NCBI RefSeq assembly: GCF_030063195.1
Contig: NZ_JASISS010000001.1
Location: 62,001-126,000, forward strand
Length of the DNA stretch: 64,000 nucleotides
Reading direction: 5' to 3'
Source of the DNA: Cryobacterium sp. PH31-AA6
GTDB taxonomy: Bacteria > Actinomycetota > Actinomycetes > Actinomycetales > Microbacteriaceae
Shown: one piece after another, positions 8,006 to 16,619 of the stretch
Numbering within the stretch: position 1 is the first letter of the stretch
How the letters are laid out: each line of letters opens with the position of its first letter
Position numbers and translations under genes: made by a program
The notes under the pieces: generated by a model
Told to the model about the DNA's origin: nothing
The model's database searches: none
What the model saw: the letters and a program-made list of their open reading frames with translations, nothing else

Positions 8006-9078
8006 ACGCAACCCCCGTCAGAGTCGTGACGGGCCCGGCGGGCGCCGGGACCGCGGTCGGAGTTGCGGCCGAGGTCGGAGTTGCGGCCGAGGTCGAGACG
8101 CCGATGGACCTCGCCGCCGTCGAAGCGTCGGCGCGGGCGATCATCCTCAACGTCGAGACCGTCATCGACGGCAAACACGCGGCAGTCAAGACGGCCCTGA
8201 CGGTGCTGCTGGCGGAGGGACACCTCCTGATCGAAGACGTCCCCGGGGTCGGGAAGACCATGCTCGCCAAGGCTCTCGCCAAGTCGGTGCACTGCACGGT
8301 CAGCCGGATCCAGTTCACCCCCGACCTTCTCCCCTCCGATGTGACCGGCGTCTCGATGTTCAACCAGGCCGACCGCCGGTTCGAATTCAAGCCGGGCGCC
8401 ATCTTCGCGAACATCGTCATCGGTGACGAAATCAACCGGGCCAGCCCGAAGACCCAGTCCGCCCTGCTCGAATGCATGGAGGAACGCCAGGTCACCGTCG
8501 ACGGGGCCACCTACCTGCTCCCGCTGCCGTTCACGGTGGTGGCCACCCAGAACCCGATCGAGATGGAAGGCACCTACGCGCTGCCGGAGGCGCAGCGCGA
8601 TCGCTTCATGGCCCGGATCTCGATGGGCTACCCCGACAAGACGTCGGAGCTGGCCATGCTCGACTCCCGGGACACCGCGAGCCCGCTCGCCGGCATCGCC
8701 CCCGTCGTGTCGGGCGCCCAGCTGCGCGGCATGATGACCGCGGCGCGCGCCGTCTTCGCGTCCGGAGCCGTGAAGGAATACGCGGTCAACCTGGTCAGGG
8801 CGACCCGTGACGACCGGGACCTGCGCCTCGGGGCCAGCCCCAGGGCGACCCTGCAGCTGATCAGGGCGGCGAAGGCGCAGGCCGCACTGAACGGCCGGGA
8901 GTATGTGCTGCCCGACGACATCGATTCGCTCGCGGTGGCCGTGCTCGGGCATCGCCTGGTCGTCAGCAGCAGGGTGCTGGGACACCACCACCAGGATTCC
9001 GCGCCACTGATCGAGGAGATCGTCACCCGCATCGTCGAGGCCACTCCGGTGCCGGTCGGCGCGCAGGGACGCCCCTAG
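8002..9078 (+). CDS. MoxR-family AAA+ ATPase
   Basis: A 358-residue AAA+ chaperone-like ATPase. Walker A G-V-G-K-T lies near residues 80-85 and Walker B with D-E-I-N-R-A near 141-146, followed by the family's P-K-T-Q-S-A-L-L-E-x-M-E-E sensor helix and N-P-I-E-x-E-G-T-Y. MoxR ATPases usually act with a neighbouring DUF58 protein on assembly or maturation of envelope or metal-dependent complexes; the client here is unknown. The start is a GTG overlapping the coaD stop. The first 35 residues are Gly/Ala/Val-rich and include a duplicated six-residue unit (V-G-V-A-A-E). The DUF58 gene begins 4 nt downstream. Confidence 0.92.
   Translation: MNATPVRVVTGPAGAGTAVGVAAEVGVAAEVETPMDLAAVEASARAIILNVETVIDGKHAAVKTALTVLLAEGHLLIEDVPGVGKTMLAKALAKSVHCTVSRIQFTPDLLPSDVTGVSMFNQADRRFEFKPGAIFANIVIGDEINRASPKTQSALLECMEERQVTVDGATYLLPLPFTVVATQNPIEMEGTYALPEAQRDRFMARISMGYPDKTSELAMLDSRDTASPLAGIAPVVSGAQLRGMMTAARAVFASGAVKEYAVNLVRATRDDRDLRLGASPRATLQLIRAAKAQAALNGREYVLPDDIDSLAVAVLGHRLVVSSRVLGHHHQDSAPLIEEIVTRIVEATPVPVGAQGRP
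8056..8091 (+). repeat. 18-bp tandem duplication in the MoxR N-terminus
   Basis: Two identical 18-bp units (8056-8073, 8074-8091) encode V-G-V-A-A-E twice in the low-complexity leader of the MoxR protein, ahead of the AAA+ domain. Confidence 0.85.
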
Positions 9079-9082
9079 GCTC

Positions 9083-10537
9083 ATGTCCGCGTCGCGGCGG
9101 CCCGTGTGGTTTCCCCGGCTCACCCTCCGGGGCGGGGTGTTCCTCGGTGTCGGCGGGCTCTTCCTGGCGCAGTACTTCTTCACCGGGCGCCGGGACATCC
9201 TCTTCGTGGCCTGCCTGCTCATGCTCGTACCGGTGACCGCAGCAGCCTTCGTCGCGATCCGTCCGGTGGCGGTGAAGGTGACCAGGGGGTTCCGGCCGCT
9301 GGTGGTCGAGGCCGGCCGGGAAGCGGTCGTGTCCCTCACCGTGCGCAACCTGTCCGCCCGGCCGCTCCAGGGACTGCGCTGGCGCGACACGGGCGATCCG
9401 GGCTTCGGCACAACCGGCCTGACGGCGCTGCCCGGCCTCGACCGGTTCGACGGCGGCAGGGACAACAGCGGAGACGTCGTCCGGCTCGAGTACACCCTGG
9501 TGCCCCGCCGACGGGGCAGATACGCCAGTGGCCCGCTCCGTCTGGAACGGTACGACCCCTTCGGTCTCGCCGCGAGCGAGTGGGCGGTCGGGGAGCCCGT
9601 CGACCTGTTGGTCACCCCGACGGTCACCGTGTTGCCCGGTCGGGGGCTGGCGAGCGCCGACGGAGACGGCGACGCGCATGATCGGCTGAGGCACCTCAAT
9701 CACAACTCGGACCAGTTGATCGCCAGGGAATACCGGCCCGGGGATCCGCTCCGGCGGGTGAACTGGCCGGCCACGGCGCGGCACGGCGAGATCATGGTGC
9801 GCCAGGAAGAACACCGCAGCAACCCGGCGGCGCGGATTGTGCTGGACACGGCGCTGCGCGGGCGTCCGGTGCCGCCGCCCGGCCAGGGCGCGGGTCACCA
9901 GAACGGCCACGACCAGGCCTTCGAGGTCGCCGTCGAACTGGTCGCCTCCATCGGGGTGCACCTCCTCGTGGCGGGCTTCAGAGTGGATCTCGTGGAGCTG
10001 GGTCCGAGTCAGCTGGGTCCGAGCCAGCTGGGTCCGAGTCAGCTGGGTCCGAGCCGGCTGGGTCCGAGTCAGCTGGGTCCGAGCCGGCCGGCGCCGGGCA
10101 CGTTCGGGAAGCGGGGCGGGCTGCGCGGGGATGCACCGGTCGATTTCGAGGCGATCGGCGATGTGCAGGCGCTGCTCGAGGGGCTGGCCGGCGTCGTGCC
10201 CCTCGAGCCTGCCCAGGCCGCTCCGGTACACAGCAGCGGAGCCGCGCCCGAACCGGCCGTCCTTCCCGTCGGCTACGCGCCGCAGGTGCCACTGCCCACC
10301 TTCGCCGTGCTCGTTGATGTCGACCGCACGGATGCCGCGGAGCTGGCCGCTCTCGCGGCCGCGGGCCGGCCGGCGGTCGCGTTCGTCCTCGATCCGATGG
10401 ACCGGGACACTGTTGCTGTGCTCCGCGACGCCGGGTGGCGCTGCATCCGGGTTCGGTCCGCCCAGGGCATTGCCGCAGCCTGGCAGGAAGCCACCGGTGC
10501 GACGGTTTCCGCACCCGTCCCGGGGAGTCGACGATGA
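9083..10537 (+). CDS. DUF58 domain-containing membrane protein
   Basis: A 484-residue partner of the preceding MoxR ATPase. Two hydrophobic segments near residues 16-60 probably anchor it, followed by a beta-rich region. The DUF58 signature Y-R-P-G-D-P-L-R-R-V-N-W-x-A-x-A-R is near residue 218, leading into a von Willebrand A-like fold. Between the core and the C-terminus is a linker with six copies of L-G-P-S-Q/R encoded by a 15-bp tandem array. The ATG start overlaps nothing and has no convincing Shine-Dalgarno, so coupling to the MoxR gene 4 nt upstream is likely. It overlaps the transglutaminase gene by 4 nt (ATGA). Confidence 0.88.
   Translation: MSASRRPVWFPRLTLRGGVFLGVGGLFLAQYFFTGRRDILFVACLLMLVPVTAAAFVAIRPVAVKVTRGFRPLVVEAGREAVVSLTVRNLSARPLQGLRWRDTGDPGFGTTGLTALPGLDRFDGGRDNSGDVVRLEYTLVPRRRGRYASGPLRLERYDPFGLAASEWAVGEPVDLLVTPTVTVLPGRGLASADGDGDAHDRLRHLNHNSDQLIAREYRPGDPLRRVNWPATARHGEIMVRQEEHRSNPAARIVLDTALRGRPVPPPGQGAGHQNGHDQAFEVAVELVASIGVHLLVAGFRVDLVELGPSQLGPSQLGPSQLGPSRLGPSQLGPSRPAPGTFGKRGGLRGDAPVDFEAIGDVQALLEGLAGVVPLEPAQAAPVHSSGAAPEPAVLPVGYAPQVPLPTFAVLVDVDRTDAAELAALAAAGRPAVAFVLDPMDRDTVAVLRDAGWRCIRVRSAQGIAAAWQEATGATVSAPVPGSRR
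9998..10087 (+). repeat. 15-bp tandem repeat x6 inside the DUF58 gene
   Basis: Six 15-bp units encode L-G-P-S-Q or L-G-P-S-R. Units alternate between two near-identical variants, suggesting duplication of a 30-bp double unit as well as single-unit slippage. The array is in frame and lies in an exposed linker outside the conserved domain. Confidence 0.9.
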
Positions 10538-12876
10538 GCGGGCCAGGCCGGACCGGGAGCTCGGAATGGCCGGTCACCGGCGCGCTGCTGCTACTGCTGC
10601 TCGTGGCGAACGGCGCCCTCGGCCCGGTGCTCCAGGGCACCGCCTGGTGGTGGCTGATGGCGTTCGTCACCGCGGCCGTGATCCTCGGCCTGGCCGGACT
10701 GCGCCGGCTCGGCCTGCCGGATTCGCTCGCCCCGGCTGCCGGCTTCGGCATCGTGCTGGCCACGGTGACGCTGTTGTTCGGTGCGGGCAGCGGGCTGCTG
10801 TGGCTGATCCCGACGCTGGACACCGTCGACCGGTTCCGTGTGTTCGTCGACGCCGGGCTGGAATCGATCCAGCGGCAGGGCACCCCGGCTGACCCGATCC
10901 CCGGGATTCTCCTCCTGCTCTGCGTGGGCGCCGGCGTGATCGCGATCATGGTGCACCTGCTCGCGATCACCCTCCGGGTCCCGGCGCTCGCCGGGCTGCC
11001 CGCGCTCGTCCCCGTCGCCGTTCCGGGGCTCATCATCGAGGGAGGGGCAGACACGTTGGCCCTCGTGCTCACGGCCGCCGCCTTCCTCCTGCTCCTGCGC
11101 GTCGAGGTGCAGGTGCGGCGCACGAGGGAGGTCGAGAACCCGCCCGTCGGGCCGGGGGCGCCCCGGGTGCTCGGCCCGGCCCGGCGCCACGGACCCGGCC
11201 CGCTCTGGGGATCGACGGTGGTCGGCAGCATCGGCATCGTCGGCGCGCTCCTGCTCAGCGTCGCCACCCCCGCCGTGCCCGGCGGCGGTTTCGCGGGCAC
11301 CGGCGGCCAGGTCGGATCGCTCCTGTTCGGACGTGGGGTCACCCCGCTGATCAACCTCGGCCAGGACCTGCGACGCCCCGAGTCCAGCCCTGCCCTGCAC
11401 TACCGCACCAACGCGACCGTTCCGCCCTACCTGAAACTGCTGACCCTCGACAACTTCGTCGGGTCCACCTGGATGGCCAGGATCGAACCGACCGACCCGC
11501 GCGGCGATCTCGAGGCCATCGACCCGCCGCAGGGCCTCTCCGCCGCTGTCGTCACCTCCGAGACGACGACCCAGATCGTCATCGACGGCCTCGTCACCGG
11601 CTGGCTGCCCACCCCGTTCGCGCCCACGAACGTCACCGGACTCCAGGGCGAGTGGTACTGGGACGCGCCGACCTCGACCATCGCGAGCACGACCACCATC
11701 ACCCGAGGCCAGTCGTACACGGTCACGGCGCTCCAGCTCGCCCCGACCGCCGAACAGCTCAGGGCGGCCGGATCCCGGTACCCGGCGAGCATCAGACGGT
11801 CCCTCGCCCTGCCGCGCAACCGGCCGGCACTCATCGACGAGACGGCCCGCAGGGTGACCGCCGGCTCGATTTCGCCCTATGACTCGGCGGTCGCGCTGCA
11901 GGACTACCTGAGGGGCAATGAGTTCACCTACGACACGGATGCGCCGGTCGAGAAGGGCTACGACGGCGGCGGCGTCGACATCGTCGGCAAGTTCCTCGAG
12001 GTGAAACGCGGGTACTGCGTGCACTTCGCGTCGGCGATGGCCGTCATGGCCAGATCCATCGGCATCCCCGCCCGGCTCGCGATCGGCTACCTGCCCGGTT
12101 CGCGGTCGACCAGTTACATCGAGGGCAGGGACCGGTTCAACGTCGACGCGCACGATCTGCACGCGTGGCCCGAACTGTACTTCAACGGGATCGGCTGGGT
12201 GGCATTCGAGCCCACCCCCGGCCGCGGCACGGTGCCCGCGTACACGAGGCCGACGGATTCCCAGGTTCCGGTCGGCGGCGAGATCGGCGGGCTCCCCTCC
12301 ACCGCGCCGCGCGACGCCGACCAGGCCGGCCAGAACGTGCCGGGCGGCCTGGGCGCCGCCGACTCCTCGACCGGGGACGACGCGCTCACCCGCACGGTCT
12401 CCGCGGCACTCGCAGCCCTCGTGCTGCTGCTCATCCTGCCCGCCGTGGCCAGGATGCTGCGGAGACAGCGCCGCCGCCGCCGGGTCGGCGCCGGCCCGGG
12501 AGCGGCGGCCTGGGCCTGGGACGAACTCGTCGATACGGCCGTCGACCACGGTGTGCGGGTGCGCGACACGGAGACCCCCCGGGAGCTCGCCGCGCGGCTC
12601 GAAGTCCTCCCCGGACTCGTTCTCGCGGGCGAGGAGGATGCCGTCGGCGCCCTGCGGCGGCTGCTGGTCGCCGCCGAGCGTCAACGCTTCGGCCGGCCGG
12701 GCACCGACCAGCACGGGGAGGTCGCCGCCGGCCTCGTCCGAGACCTCGACGCGGTCATCCGCGCGATCCACGCCGGCGCCCGGGGGCCGGCGCGCATCCG
12801 CGCCCTCGTGCTGCCGGCCTCGCTCCGGATGCCGGCTCGGGCGGCACGGAACGAGACCGTGCCCGCGGACGCGTAG
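10534..12876 (+). CDS. transglutaminase-like membrane protein (DUF3488/TgpA type)
   Basis: A 780-residue integral membrane protein. A block of hydrophobic helices fills roughly the first 260 residues (DUF3488-like). An extracytoplasmic transglutaminase-like domain follows, with catalytic Cys in R-G-Y-C-V-H-F-A-S (about C495), His in D-L-H-A-W-P-E (about H543) and an acidic residue in F-E-P-T-P (about E559). One more membrane helix and a cytoplasmic C-terminal region (DUF4129-like) complete it. The MoxR/DUF58/transglutaminase trio is a widespread set, presumably acting on surface or peptidoglycan-linked substrates; the actual reaction is not known. The start is the ATG at 10534, overlapping the DUF58 stop. 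Its TAG stop doubles as the first half of the next promoter. Confidence 0.9.
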   Translation: MSGPGRTGSSEWPVTGALLLLLLVANGALGPVLQGTAWWWLMAFVTAAVILGLAGLRRLGLPDSLAPAAGFGIVLATVTLLFGAGSGLLWLIPTLDTVDRFRVFVDAGLESIQRQGTPADPIPGILLLLCVGAGVIAIMVHLLAITLRVPALAGLPALVPVAVPGLIIEGGADTLALVLTAAAFLLLLRVEVQVRRTREVENPPVGPGAPRVLGPARRHGPGPLWGSTVVGSIGIVGALLLSVATPAVPGGGFAGTGGQVGSLLFGRGVTPLINLGQDLRRPESSPALHYRTNATVPPYLKLLTLDNFVGSTWMARIEPTDPRGDLEAIDPPQGLSAAVVTSETTTQIVIDGLVTGWLPTPFAPTNVTGLQGEWYWDAPTSTIASTTTITRGQSYTVTALQLAPTAEQLRAAGSRYPASIRRSLALPRNRPALIDETARRVTAGSISPYDSAVALQDYLRGNEFTYDTDAPVEKGYDGGGVDIVGKFLEVKRGYCVHFASAMAVMARSIGIPARLAIGYLPGSRSTSYIEGRDRFNVDAHDLHAWPELYFNGIGWVAFEPTPGRGTVPAYTRPTDSQVPVGGEIGGLPSTAPRDADQAGQNVPGGLGAADSSTGDDALTRTVSAALAALVLLLILPAVARMLRRQRRRRRVGAGPGAAAWAWDELVDTAVDHGVRVRDTETPRELAARLEVLPGLVLAGEEDAVGALRRLLVAAERQRFGRPGTDQHGEVAAGLVRDLDAVIRAIHAGARGPARIRALVLPASLRMPARAARNETVPADA

Positions 12877-12879
12877 AAT
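12874..12879 (+). promoter_or_regulatory. -10 element (TAGAAT) of the DUF177-rpmF-rnc operon
   Basis: TAGAAT ends 8 nt before the GTG of the DUF177 gene, a leaderless layout. Its first three bases are the stop codon of the transglutaminase gene. Confidence 0.55.
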
Positions 12880-12887
12880 CTCCCACC

Positions 12888-13460
12888 GTGACCAAGTTTA
12901 AGAAGACCCCGTACAAGGTCGATGTGCGCGACCTCATCAACCGGCCAGGCACCATGCACGAGCGCCAGATCGAGGTCGTCGTGCCCGATGACCTCGGAGA
13001 GGGCCTGGTGGCCGTCAAGAGCGGTTCCACGCTCACCGTCAACCTGCGCCTCGAGACCCTCCACGAGGGCATCCTGGTGTCCGCTCAGATCGCCGGAAAA
13101 GCCGCCGGAGAGTGCGGACGATGCCTGATTGACATCGAGTTGCCTGTCCAAGTCGAGTTTCACGAGCTTTTCGCGTACTCTCGAGACGAAGCTTATGAGT
13201 GTGAGGTTCAAGATGACCACGTGGATCTTGAACCTCTGATCAGGGACGCAGTGGTGTTATCACTGCCTTTCCAGCCGGTTTGCCGGCCGGATTGCCCAGG
13301 TCTCGACCCAGAGACCGGGCAGCGGCTTGCCGAGGCCCCTGTGCTCGAACCAGAAGAAAAGCGCGATCCCCGGTGGGCCGCGCTGATGGAATTCCAGGCT
13401 TCCGCAAGCATCGGCACGGATGAAGACATCCGCGCTGAATCAGATAGAGAAGAGAAGTAG
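12888..13460 (+). CDS. DUF177 / YceD family protein
   Basis: A 190-residue protein of the YceD family, encoded just upstream of rpmF as in many bacteria. It contains the conserved G-x-C-x-R-C motif (G-E-C-G-R-C-L) and a C-terminal C-R-P-D-C-x-G-L motif that could bind metal. In plants and E. coli the family is linked to 23S rRNA accumulation or processing; a role in ribosome assembly is therefore inferred. The GTG start at 12888 is set by the TAGAAT element 8 nt upstream and the M-T-K-F-K start typical of actinobacterial members. It is followed by rpmF after 2 nt. Confidence 0.88.
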   Translation: MTKFKKTPYKVDVRDLINRPGTMHERQIEVVVPDDLGEGLVAVKSGSTLTVNLRLETLHEGILVSAQIAGKAAGECGRCLIDIELPVQVEFHELFAYSRDEAYECEVQDDHVDLEPLIRDAVVLSLPFQPVCRPDCPGLDPETGQRLAEAPVLEPEEKRDPRWAALMEFQASASIGTDEDIRAESDREEK

Positions 13461-13462
13461 TC

Positions 13463-13666
13463 ATGGCAGTCCCGAAGCGCAAGCAATCACGCTCGAACAC
13501 CCGCTCACGTCGTTCCTGCTGGAAGGCCGAAGCCCCCACCCTGGTGAAGACCATGGAAAACGGCAAGGTCGTCTACAGCCTCCCGCACCGTGCCAAGGTC
13601 GTCACCGACGCCGCCGGCACCGCGCTCTTCATGGAATACAAGGGCCGCAAGGTCGCTGACGTTTAG
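13463..13666 (+). CDS. rpmF: 50S ribosomal protein L32
   Basis: A 67-residue basic protein beginning [13 protein letters not shown], the family hallmark. Normal length. Only one Cys is visible (C19), so this is the Cys-poor form that does not bind zinc. It starts with ATG 2 nt after the DUF177 stop and is certainly co-transcribed with it. A small hairpin (13667-13680) immediately follows the stop, and a larger structure precedes rnc. Confidence 0.96.
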   Translation: MAVPKRKQSRSNTRSRRSCWKAEAPTLVKTMENGKVVYSLPHRAKVVTDAAGTALFMEYKGRKVADV

Positions 13667-13680
13667 CCAGAAAGCTCTGG
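13667..13680 (+). terminator. short hairpin after rpmF
   Basis: Arms of 5 bp (13667-13671 and 13676-13680) with a 4-nt loop follow the rpmF stop directly. It is too weak to be a sure terminator and may instead define the 3' end of a processed rpmF mRNA. Confidence 0.3.
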
Positions 13681-13699
13681 TCAGCAGATGCTGGATCGT

Positions 13700-13767
13700 C
13701 TGATGCCGCGCCGACGCACGCCGAGCAGTCCCACCAGGGGCCGCCCCACGTCGCGACGCGGCATCAG
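13700..13767 (+). promoter_or_regulatory. long stem-loop in the rpmF-rnc gap, candidate RNase III autoregulatory site
   Basis: Perfect 11-bp arms (13700-13710 and 13757-13767) continue inward with a further 5-bp pairing (13712-13716 with 13749-13753) across a small internal loop. The outer stem ends 21 nt before the rnc start. In E. coli and Streptomyces, RNase III cleaves hairpins in its own transcript to limit its level; the placement here fits that role, which is inferred. Confidence 0.55.
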
Positions 13768-13788
13768 TCATTGCCGGAAGGTCGCCGG

Positions 13789-14478
13789 ATGAGCGCCGAC
13801 GAAATCGGGATCTCGACTCTTCCGGCCATCCTCGGCGTCTCGATCGACCCCGGTCTGCTTGAGCTCGCGCTGACCCACCGCTCGTACGCGTACGAGCACG
13901 GCGGCGTGCCCACGAACGAACGCCTCGAATTCCTCGGCGACTCGATCCTCGGCCAGGCCGTCACGGTCATGCTCTACCGTGACTTCCCGCGCCTGGATGA
14001 GGGTGACCTTGCCAAGCGCCGGGCCAGCCTCGTCTCGAGTGTCGCCCTGGCCGAGATCGCGCGCGGCATCGGCCTGGGCGAATTCATCCGCCTCGGCCGC
14101 GGTGAAATCCTTACCGGCGGACGCGACAAGGGCTCGATCCTCGCGGACACCGTCGAGGCGCTGATCGGCGCGGTCTACCTGGACTCCGGCGGCGAGGTTG
14201 CCACCCGACTCGTGCTGCGCCTGATCGCACCGATGCTGAACGACCCCGGTCACTTCGGGGTCTCGATGGACCCGAAAACCAGCCTGCAGGAGGCCGCGGC
14301 CCGGCTCGGATCAGGGGTTCCGGTCTACGAGATCGCCGAAAGCGGTCCCGACCATTCGAAGGTCTTCATCGCAACGGTCACCGTCGGCATCATCACCGCG
14401 ACCGGTGAGGGCACGAGCAAGAAGCACGCCGAAATGGCGGCCGCGCTCGACGCCTGGACCCTGCTCAGCGAACGCTGA
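13789..14478 (+). CDS. rnc: ribonuclease III
   Basis: Double-stranded-RNA endonuclease for rRNA and mRNA processing; 229 residues. The catalytic signature [12 protein letters not shown] is at about residues 43-54, the second acidic cluster D-T-V-E-A-L-I-G-A at about 122-130, and a C-terminal double-stranded RNA-binding domain ends with K-K-H-A-E-M-A-A-A. The start is the ATG at 13789, served by GGAAG at 13776-13780; a TTG at 13771 is a less likely alternative. It lies downstream of a long hairpin and is followed 24 nt later by mutM. Confidence 0.95.
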   Translation: MSADEIGISTLPAILGVSIDPGLLELALTHRSYAYEHGGVPTNERLEFLGDSILGQAVTVMLYRDFPRLDEGDLAKRRASLVSSVALAEIARGIGLGEFIRLGRGEILTGGRDKGSILADTVEALIGAVYLDSGGEVATRLVLRLIAPMLNDPGHFGVSMDPKTSLQEAAARLGSGVPVYEIAESGPDHSKVFIATVTVGIITATGEGTSKKHAEMAAALDAWTLLSER

Positions 14479-14502
14479 CCCTGCTGCTGAAAGGCGCGTG
14501 AC

Positions 14503-15408
14503 GTGCCCGAACTTCCCGAGGTGGAGGTCGTCCGGTCAGGGATCGAGCCGGCGGCCACCGGCGCGGTCATCGCCGCGGTCGAGGTCTTCGAGCAGCGCTC
14601 GCTCCGCCGCCACGACCCCGTGCTCGGACCGTTCGCCGGTTTGCTCGAGGGGCGGCGCATCCTCGGTGCCGTGCGGCGCGGCAAGTTCCTCTGGCTGCCG
14701 CTTGACTCGGGTCAGGCCCTCGTCATCCACCTGGGGATGAGCGGCCAGGTGCTGCTGCGTGCCCCCGGCTCCGACGCGGACCGGATGCTGCGGGTGCGGC
14801 TGCACCTGGACCACCCTGGGCACGGTGAGCTCTGGCTCAACTTCGTCGACCAGCGCATCTTCGGCAGCATGGCCGTCGACACGATGCGACCCACCGATGA
14901 CGGCCTGCCAGCGGGATTCTCCGGCGCCGCATCCGGCGACTGGTCGACGCTGATCCCGACCCAGGTGGCGCACATCAGCAGGGACCCGATCGACCCCGAC
15001 TTCTCGGCGGCCGGGTTCCTGGCCGCCCTGTCCCGCAAGAAGACCGGAATCAAGCGCGCGCTTCTCGACCAGACCCTGATCAGCGGGATCGGCAACATCT
15101 ACGCCGACGAGGCGCTCTACGAGGCCCGTCTGCACTATGACCAGCCCGCCAATTCGTTGTCCGCGCCCAGGGCAGGACTGCTGCTCGACTCGGTACGCAC
15201 CATCCTCGGCCGTGCCCTCGCCGAGGGTGGCACCAGCTTCGACGCCCAATACGTGAACGTCAACGGCGAATCCGGTTACTTCGCGCACAGCCTCGCCGCG
15301 TACGGGCAACAGGGCACCCCGTGCCGGCGTTGCGGCACCACCCTGGTCAGGGAACAGTTCATGAATCGGTCCTCCCACCTGTGCCCGCGCTGCCAGCGGC
15401 TGCGCTGA
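14503..15408 (+). CDS. mutM: formamidopyrimidine-DNA glycosylase
   Basis: Bifunctional glycosylase/AP lyase that removes oxidized purines such as 8-oxoguanine. The mature N-terminus P-E-L-P-E-V-E provides the catalytic Pro and Glu; a conserved Lys is in R-R-G-K-F-L (about K62). The C-terminal zinc finger C-x2-C-x16-C-x2-C is complete. At 301 residues the length is normal. The GTG start follows an aaagg Shine-Dalgarno. Its last 50 nt overlap, tail to tail, the end of the GNAT gene on the other strand. Confidence 0.95.
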   Translation: MPELPEVEVVRSGIEPAATGAVIAAVEVFEQRSLRRHDPVLGPFAGLLEGRRILGAVRRGKFLWLPLDSGQALVIHLGMSGQVLLRAPGSDADRMLRVRLHLDHPGHGELWLNFVDQRIFGSMAVDTMRPTDDGLPAGFSGAASGDWSTLIPTQVAHISRDPIDPDFSAAGFLAALSRKKTGIKRALLDQTLISGIGNIYADEALYEARLHYDQPANSLSAPRAGLLLDSVRTILGRALAEGGTSFDAQYVNVNGESGYFAHSLAAYGQQGTPCRRCGTTLVREQFMNRSSHLCPRCQRLR

Positions 15409-16495
15409 CCGGGCCGGCGGCGCACTTCCGCCACGCCCCCTCCTGACCCATCGGCCGAAACCCCATGGCCTCGTTGACCGAGAGCATGGGCCGGTTCTCC
15501 TCGGCGTTGAAGGTCATCACCGACGGATGCCCCGGCCGCTCCCGTTCCAGCCGCTGCAGGTTCGTCGCCTTGAGCAGCAGTCCCAGCCGGTGACCCCGAT
15601 GTTCCCTCAGCACGAGGGTGTCCTCCTGGAGCACCGCGCGGGCAGTCTCCTGCGGCACAGACAGCTCCGTGAAGCCGACCAGCCGGCCGGAGGGGCGATG
15701 CAGGGCGGCCGCGGTGAGCGTGCTTCGCGGGCTCTGCGCCGCGGCATTCTCCTCGGCGGTGACCCGCGCGGCCGTCCACACATCCTCCGGCTCCTCGAGG
15801 CCCGCGCTCGGGGCATCCGTCGTCATCCGCGTGCGGAGCACGGCCAGGTCGGCCAAACGGTCCGGCGGGGTATGGTCGCTCCAACACAGCACGGCATAGT
15901 CGGGTCCGGCCTTCAGTGCCGCGGTGACCCGAAGCCGTTCGACCGTGTCGGGGTCGCAGGGAAGATCGAGACGGCTGGTGCGCACAACCTGCTCGAGGCG
16001 ATAGCCGCGCCCGATCAGGAACTTCACCTCGGGGTTGCCGAGGGGCACCGAACCGAAACCGGTCTGGGCGTGCAGCCGGGGGCTCTCGGCCTCCGGAGAT
16101 ACGGTGTACACGATTAGGGAGAGCCGGGACTCGGCCATCGCGATGGCCTCGAGATGATCGAACAGTGCCGTGCCGATGCCGTGGCGACGCCGGTCGGCGA
16201 GCACCTGCACGGCGATCCAGGCGTGGGTGATCGACTCGTCGGCCAGAGTCTCGTAGACCCCGCGAGCCACGATCCGGCCGTCCTGCCTGGCCACGAACAG
16301 TCTTCGGGGTTGCCAGGTCTGGTTCAACCATTCCGGCAGTGACTCGGCGGCCGAGAGGGTCAATTCGTGGCCGCCGTACCCTTCCGCCTCGACCGTGGCG
16401 GCGACGGAAGCCGCGGCCTCGAAATCGGCCCAGCCCGGCTTGCCGGGGGCAGCGGGAATGAACAGCTCGTCCAGTTCGAAACCGGGGTCGGTCAT
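15359..16495 (-). CDS. tandem GNAT-family N-acetyltransferase
   Basis: A 378-residue protein with two GNAT-like halves. The first (residues about 50-190) has the acetyl-CoA loop V-L-A-D-R-R-R-H-G-I-G-T-A-L; the second (about 230-360) has L-R-E-H-R-G-H-R-L-G-L-L-L-K and the N-x-x-M-L-x-V-N-E-x-x-G-F-R end typical of this group. Mycothiol synthase MshD is also a double GNAT, but nothing specific here identifies the acceptor, so no symbol is given. The start is the ATG at 16495, with a minus-strand TACACT ending 8 nt upstream. It converges on mutM with a 50-nt overlap and diverges from smc. Confidence 0.85.
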   Translation of the reverse strand: MTDPGFELDELFIPAAPGKPGWADFEAAASVAATVEAEGYGGHELTLSAAESLPEWLNQTWQPRRLFVARQDGRIVARGVYETLADESITHAWIAVQVLADRRRHGIGTALFDHLEAIAMAESRLSLIVYTVSPEAESPRLHAQTGFGSVPLGNPEVKFLIGRGYRLEQVVRTSRLDLPCDPDTVERLRVTAALKAGPDYAVLCWSDHTPPDRLADLAVLRTRMTTDAPSAGLEEPEDVWTAARVTAEENAAAQSPRSTLTAAALHRPSGRLVGFTELSVPQETARAVLQEDTLVLREHRGHRLGLLLKATNLQRLERERPGHPSVMTFNAEENRPMLSVNEAMGFRPMGQEGAWRKCAAGPVSAAAGSAGTGGRTDS

Positions 16496-16503
16496 GGTCG
16501 AGG

Positions 16504-16509
16504 AGTGTA
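16504..16509 (-). promoter_or_regulatory. -10 element (TACACT) of the GNAT gene, leaderless layout
   Basis: On the minus strand TACACT ends 8 nt before the ATG at 16495. No Shine-Dalgarno is seen. Confidence 0.45.
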
Positions 16510-16532
16510 ACCGGGGTTGCTGCGGGAGGGAA

Positions 16533-16587
16533 GGTACCGTTGCCCGCGCCTCCCGGGCGTGACACCAACTGTCCGGTACCGTAGTTT
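16533..16587 (+). promoter_or_regulatory. smc promoter region with two GGTACCGT direct repeats
   Basis: The octamer GGTACCGT, with palindromic core GGTACC, occurs at 16533-16540 and again at 16575-16582, exactly 42 bp apart (four helical turns). A TAGTTT hexamer (16582-16587) follows the second copy and could be the smc -10 element. The layout resembles an operator pair, but no regulator can be named. Confidence 0.35.
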
Positions 16588-16619
16588 CAGGCGACAGACC
16601 CGCCGGAAAGGGCGCAGCG

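Noticed and set aside
10591-12771. Very long minus-strand open frame (about 726 codons) opposite the transglutaminase gene
   Set aside because: Antisense shadow without recognizable domains, start context or promoter.
8002-12876. MoxR-DUF58-transglutaminase operon as a novel system
   Set aside because: The trio is widespread in bacteria; only the in-frame repeats are unusual here.
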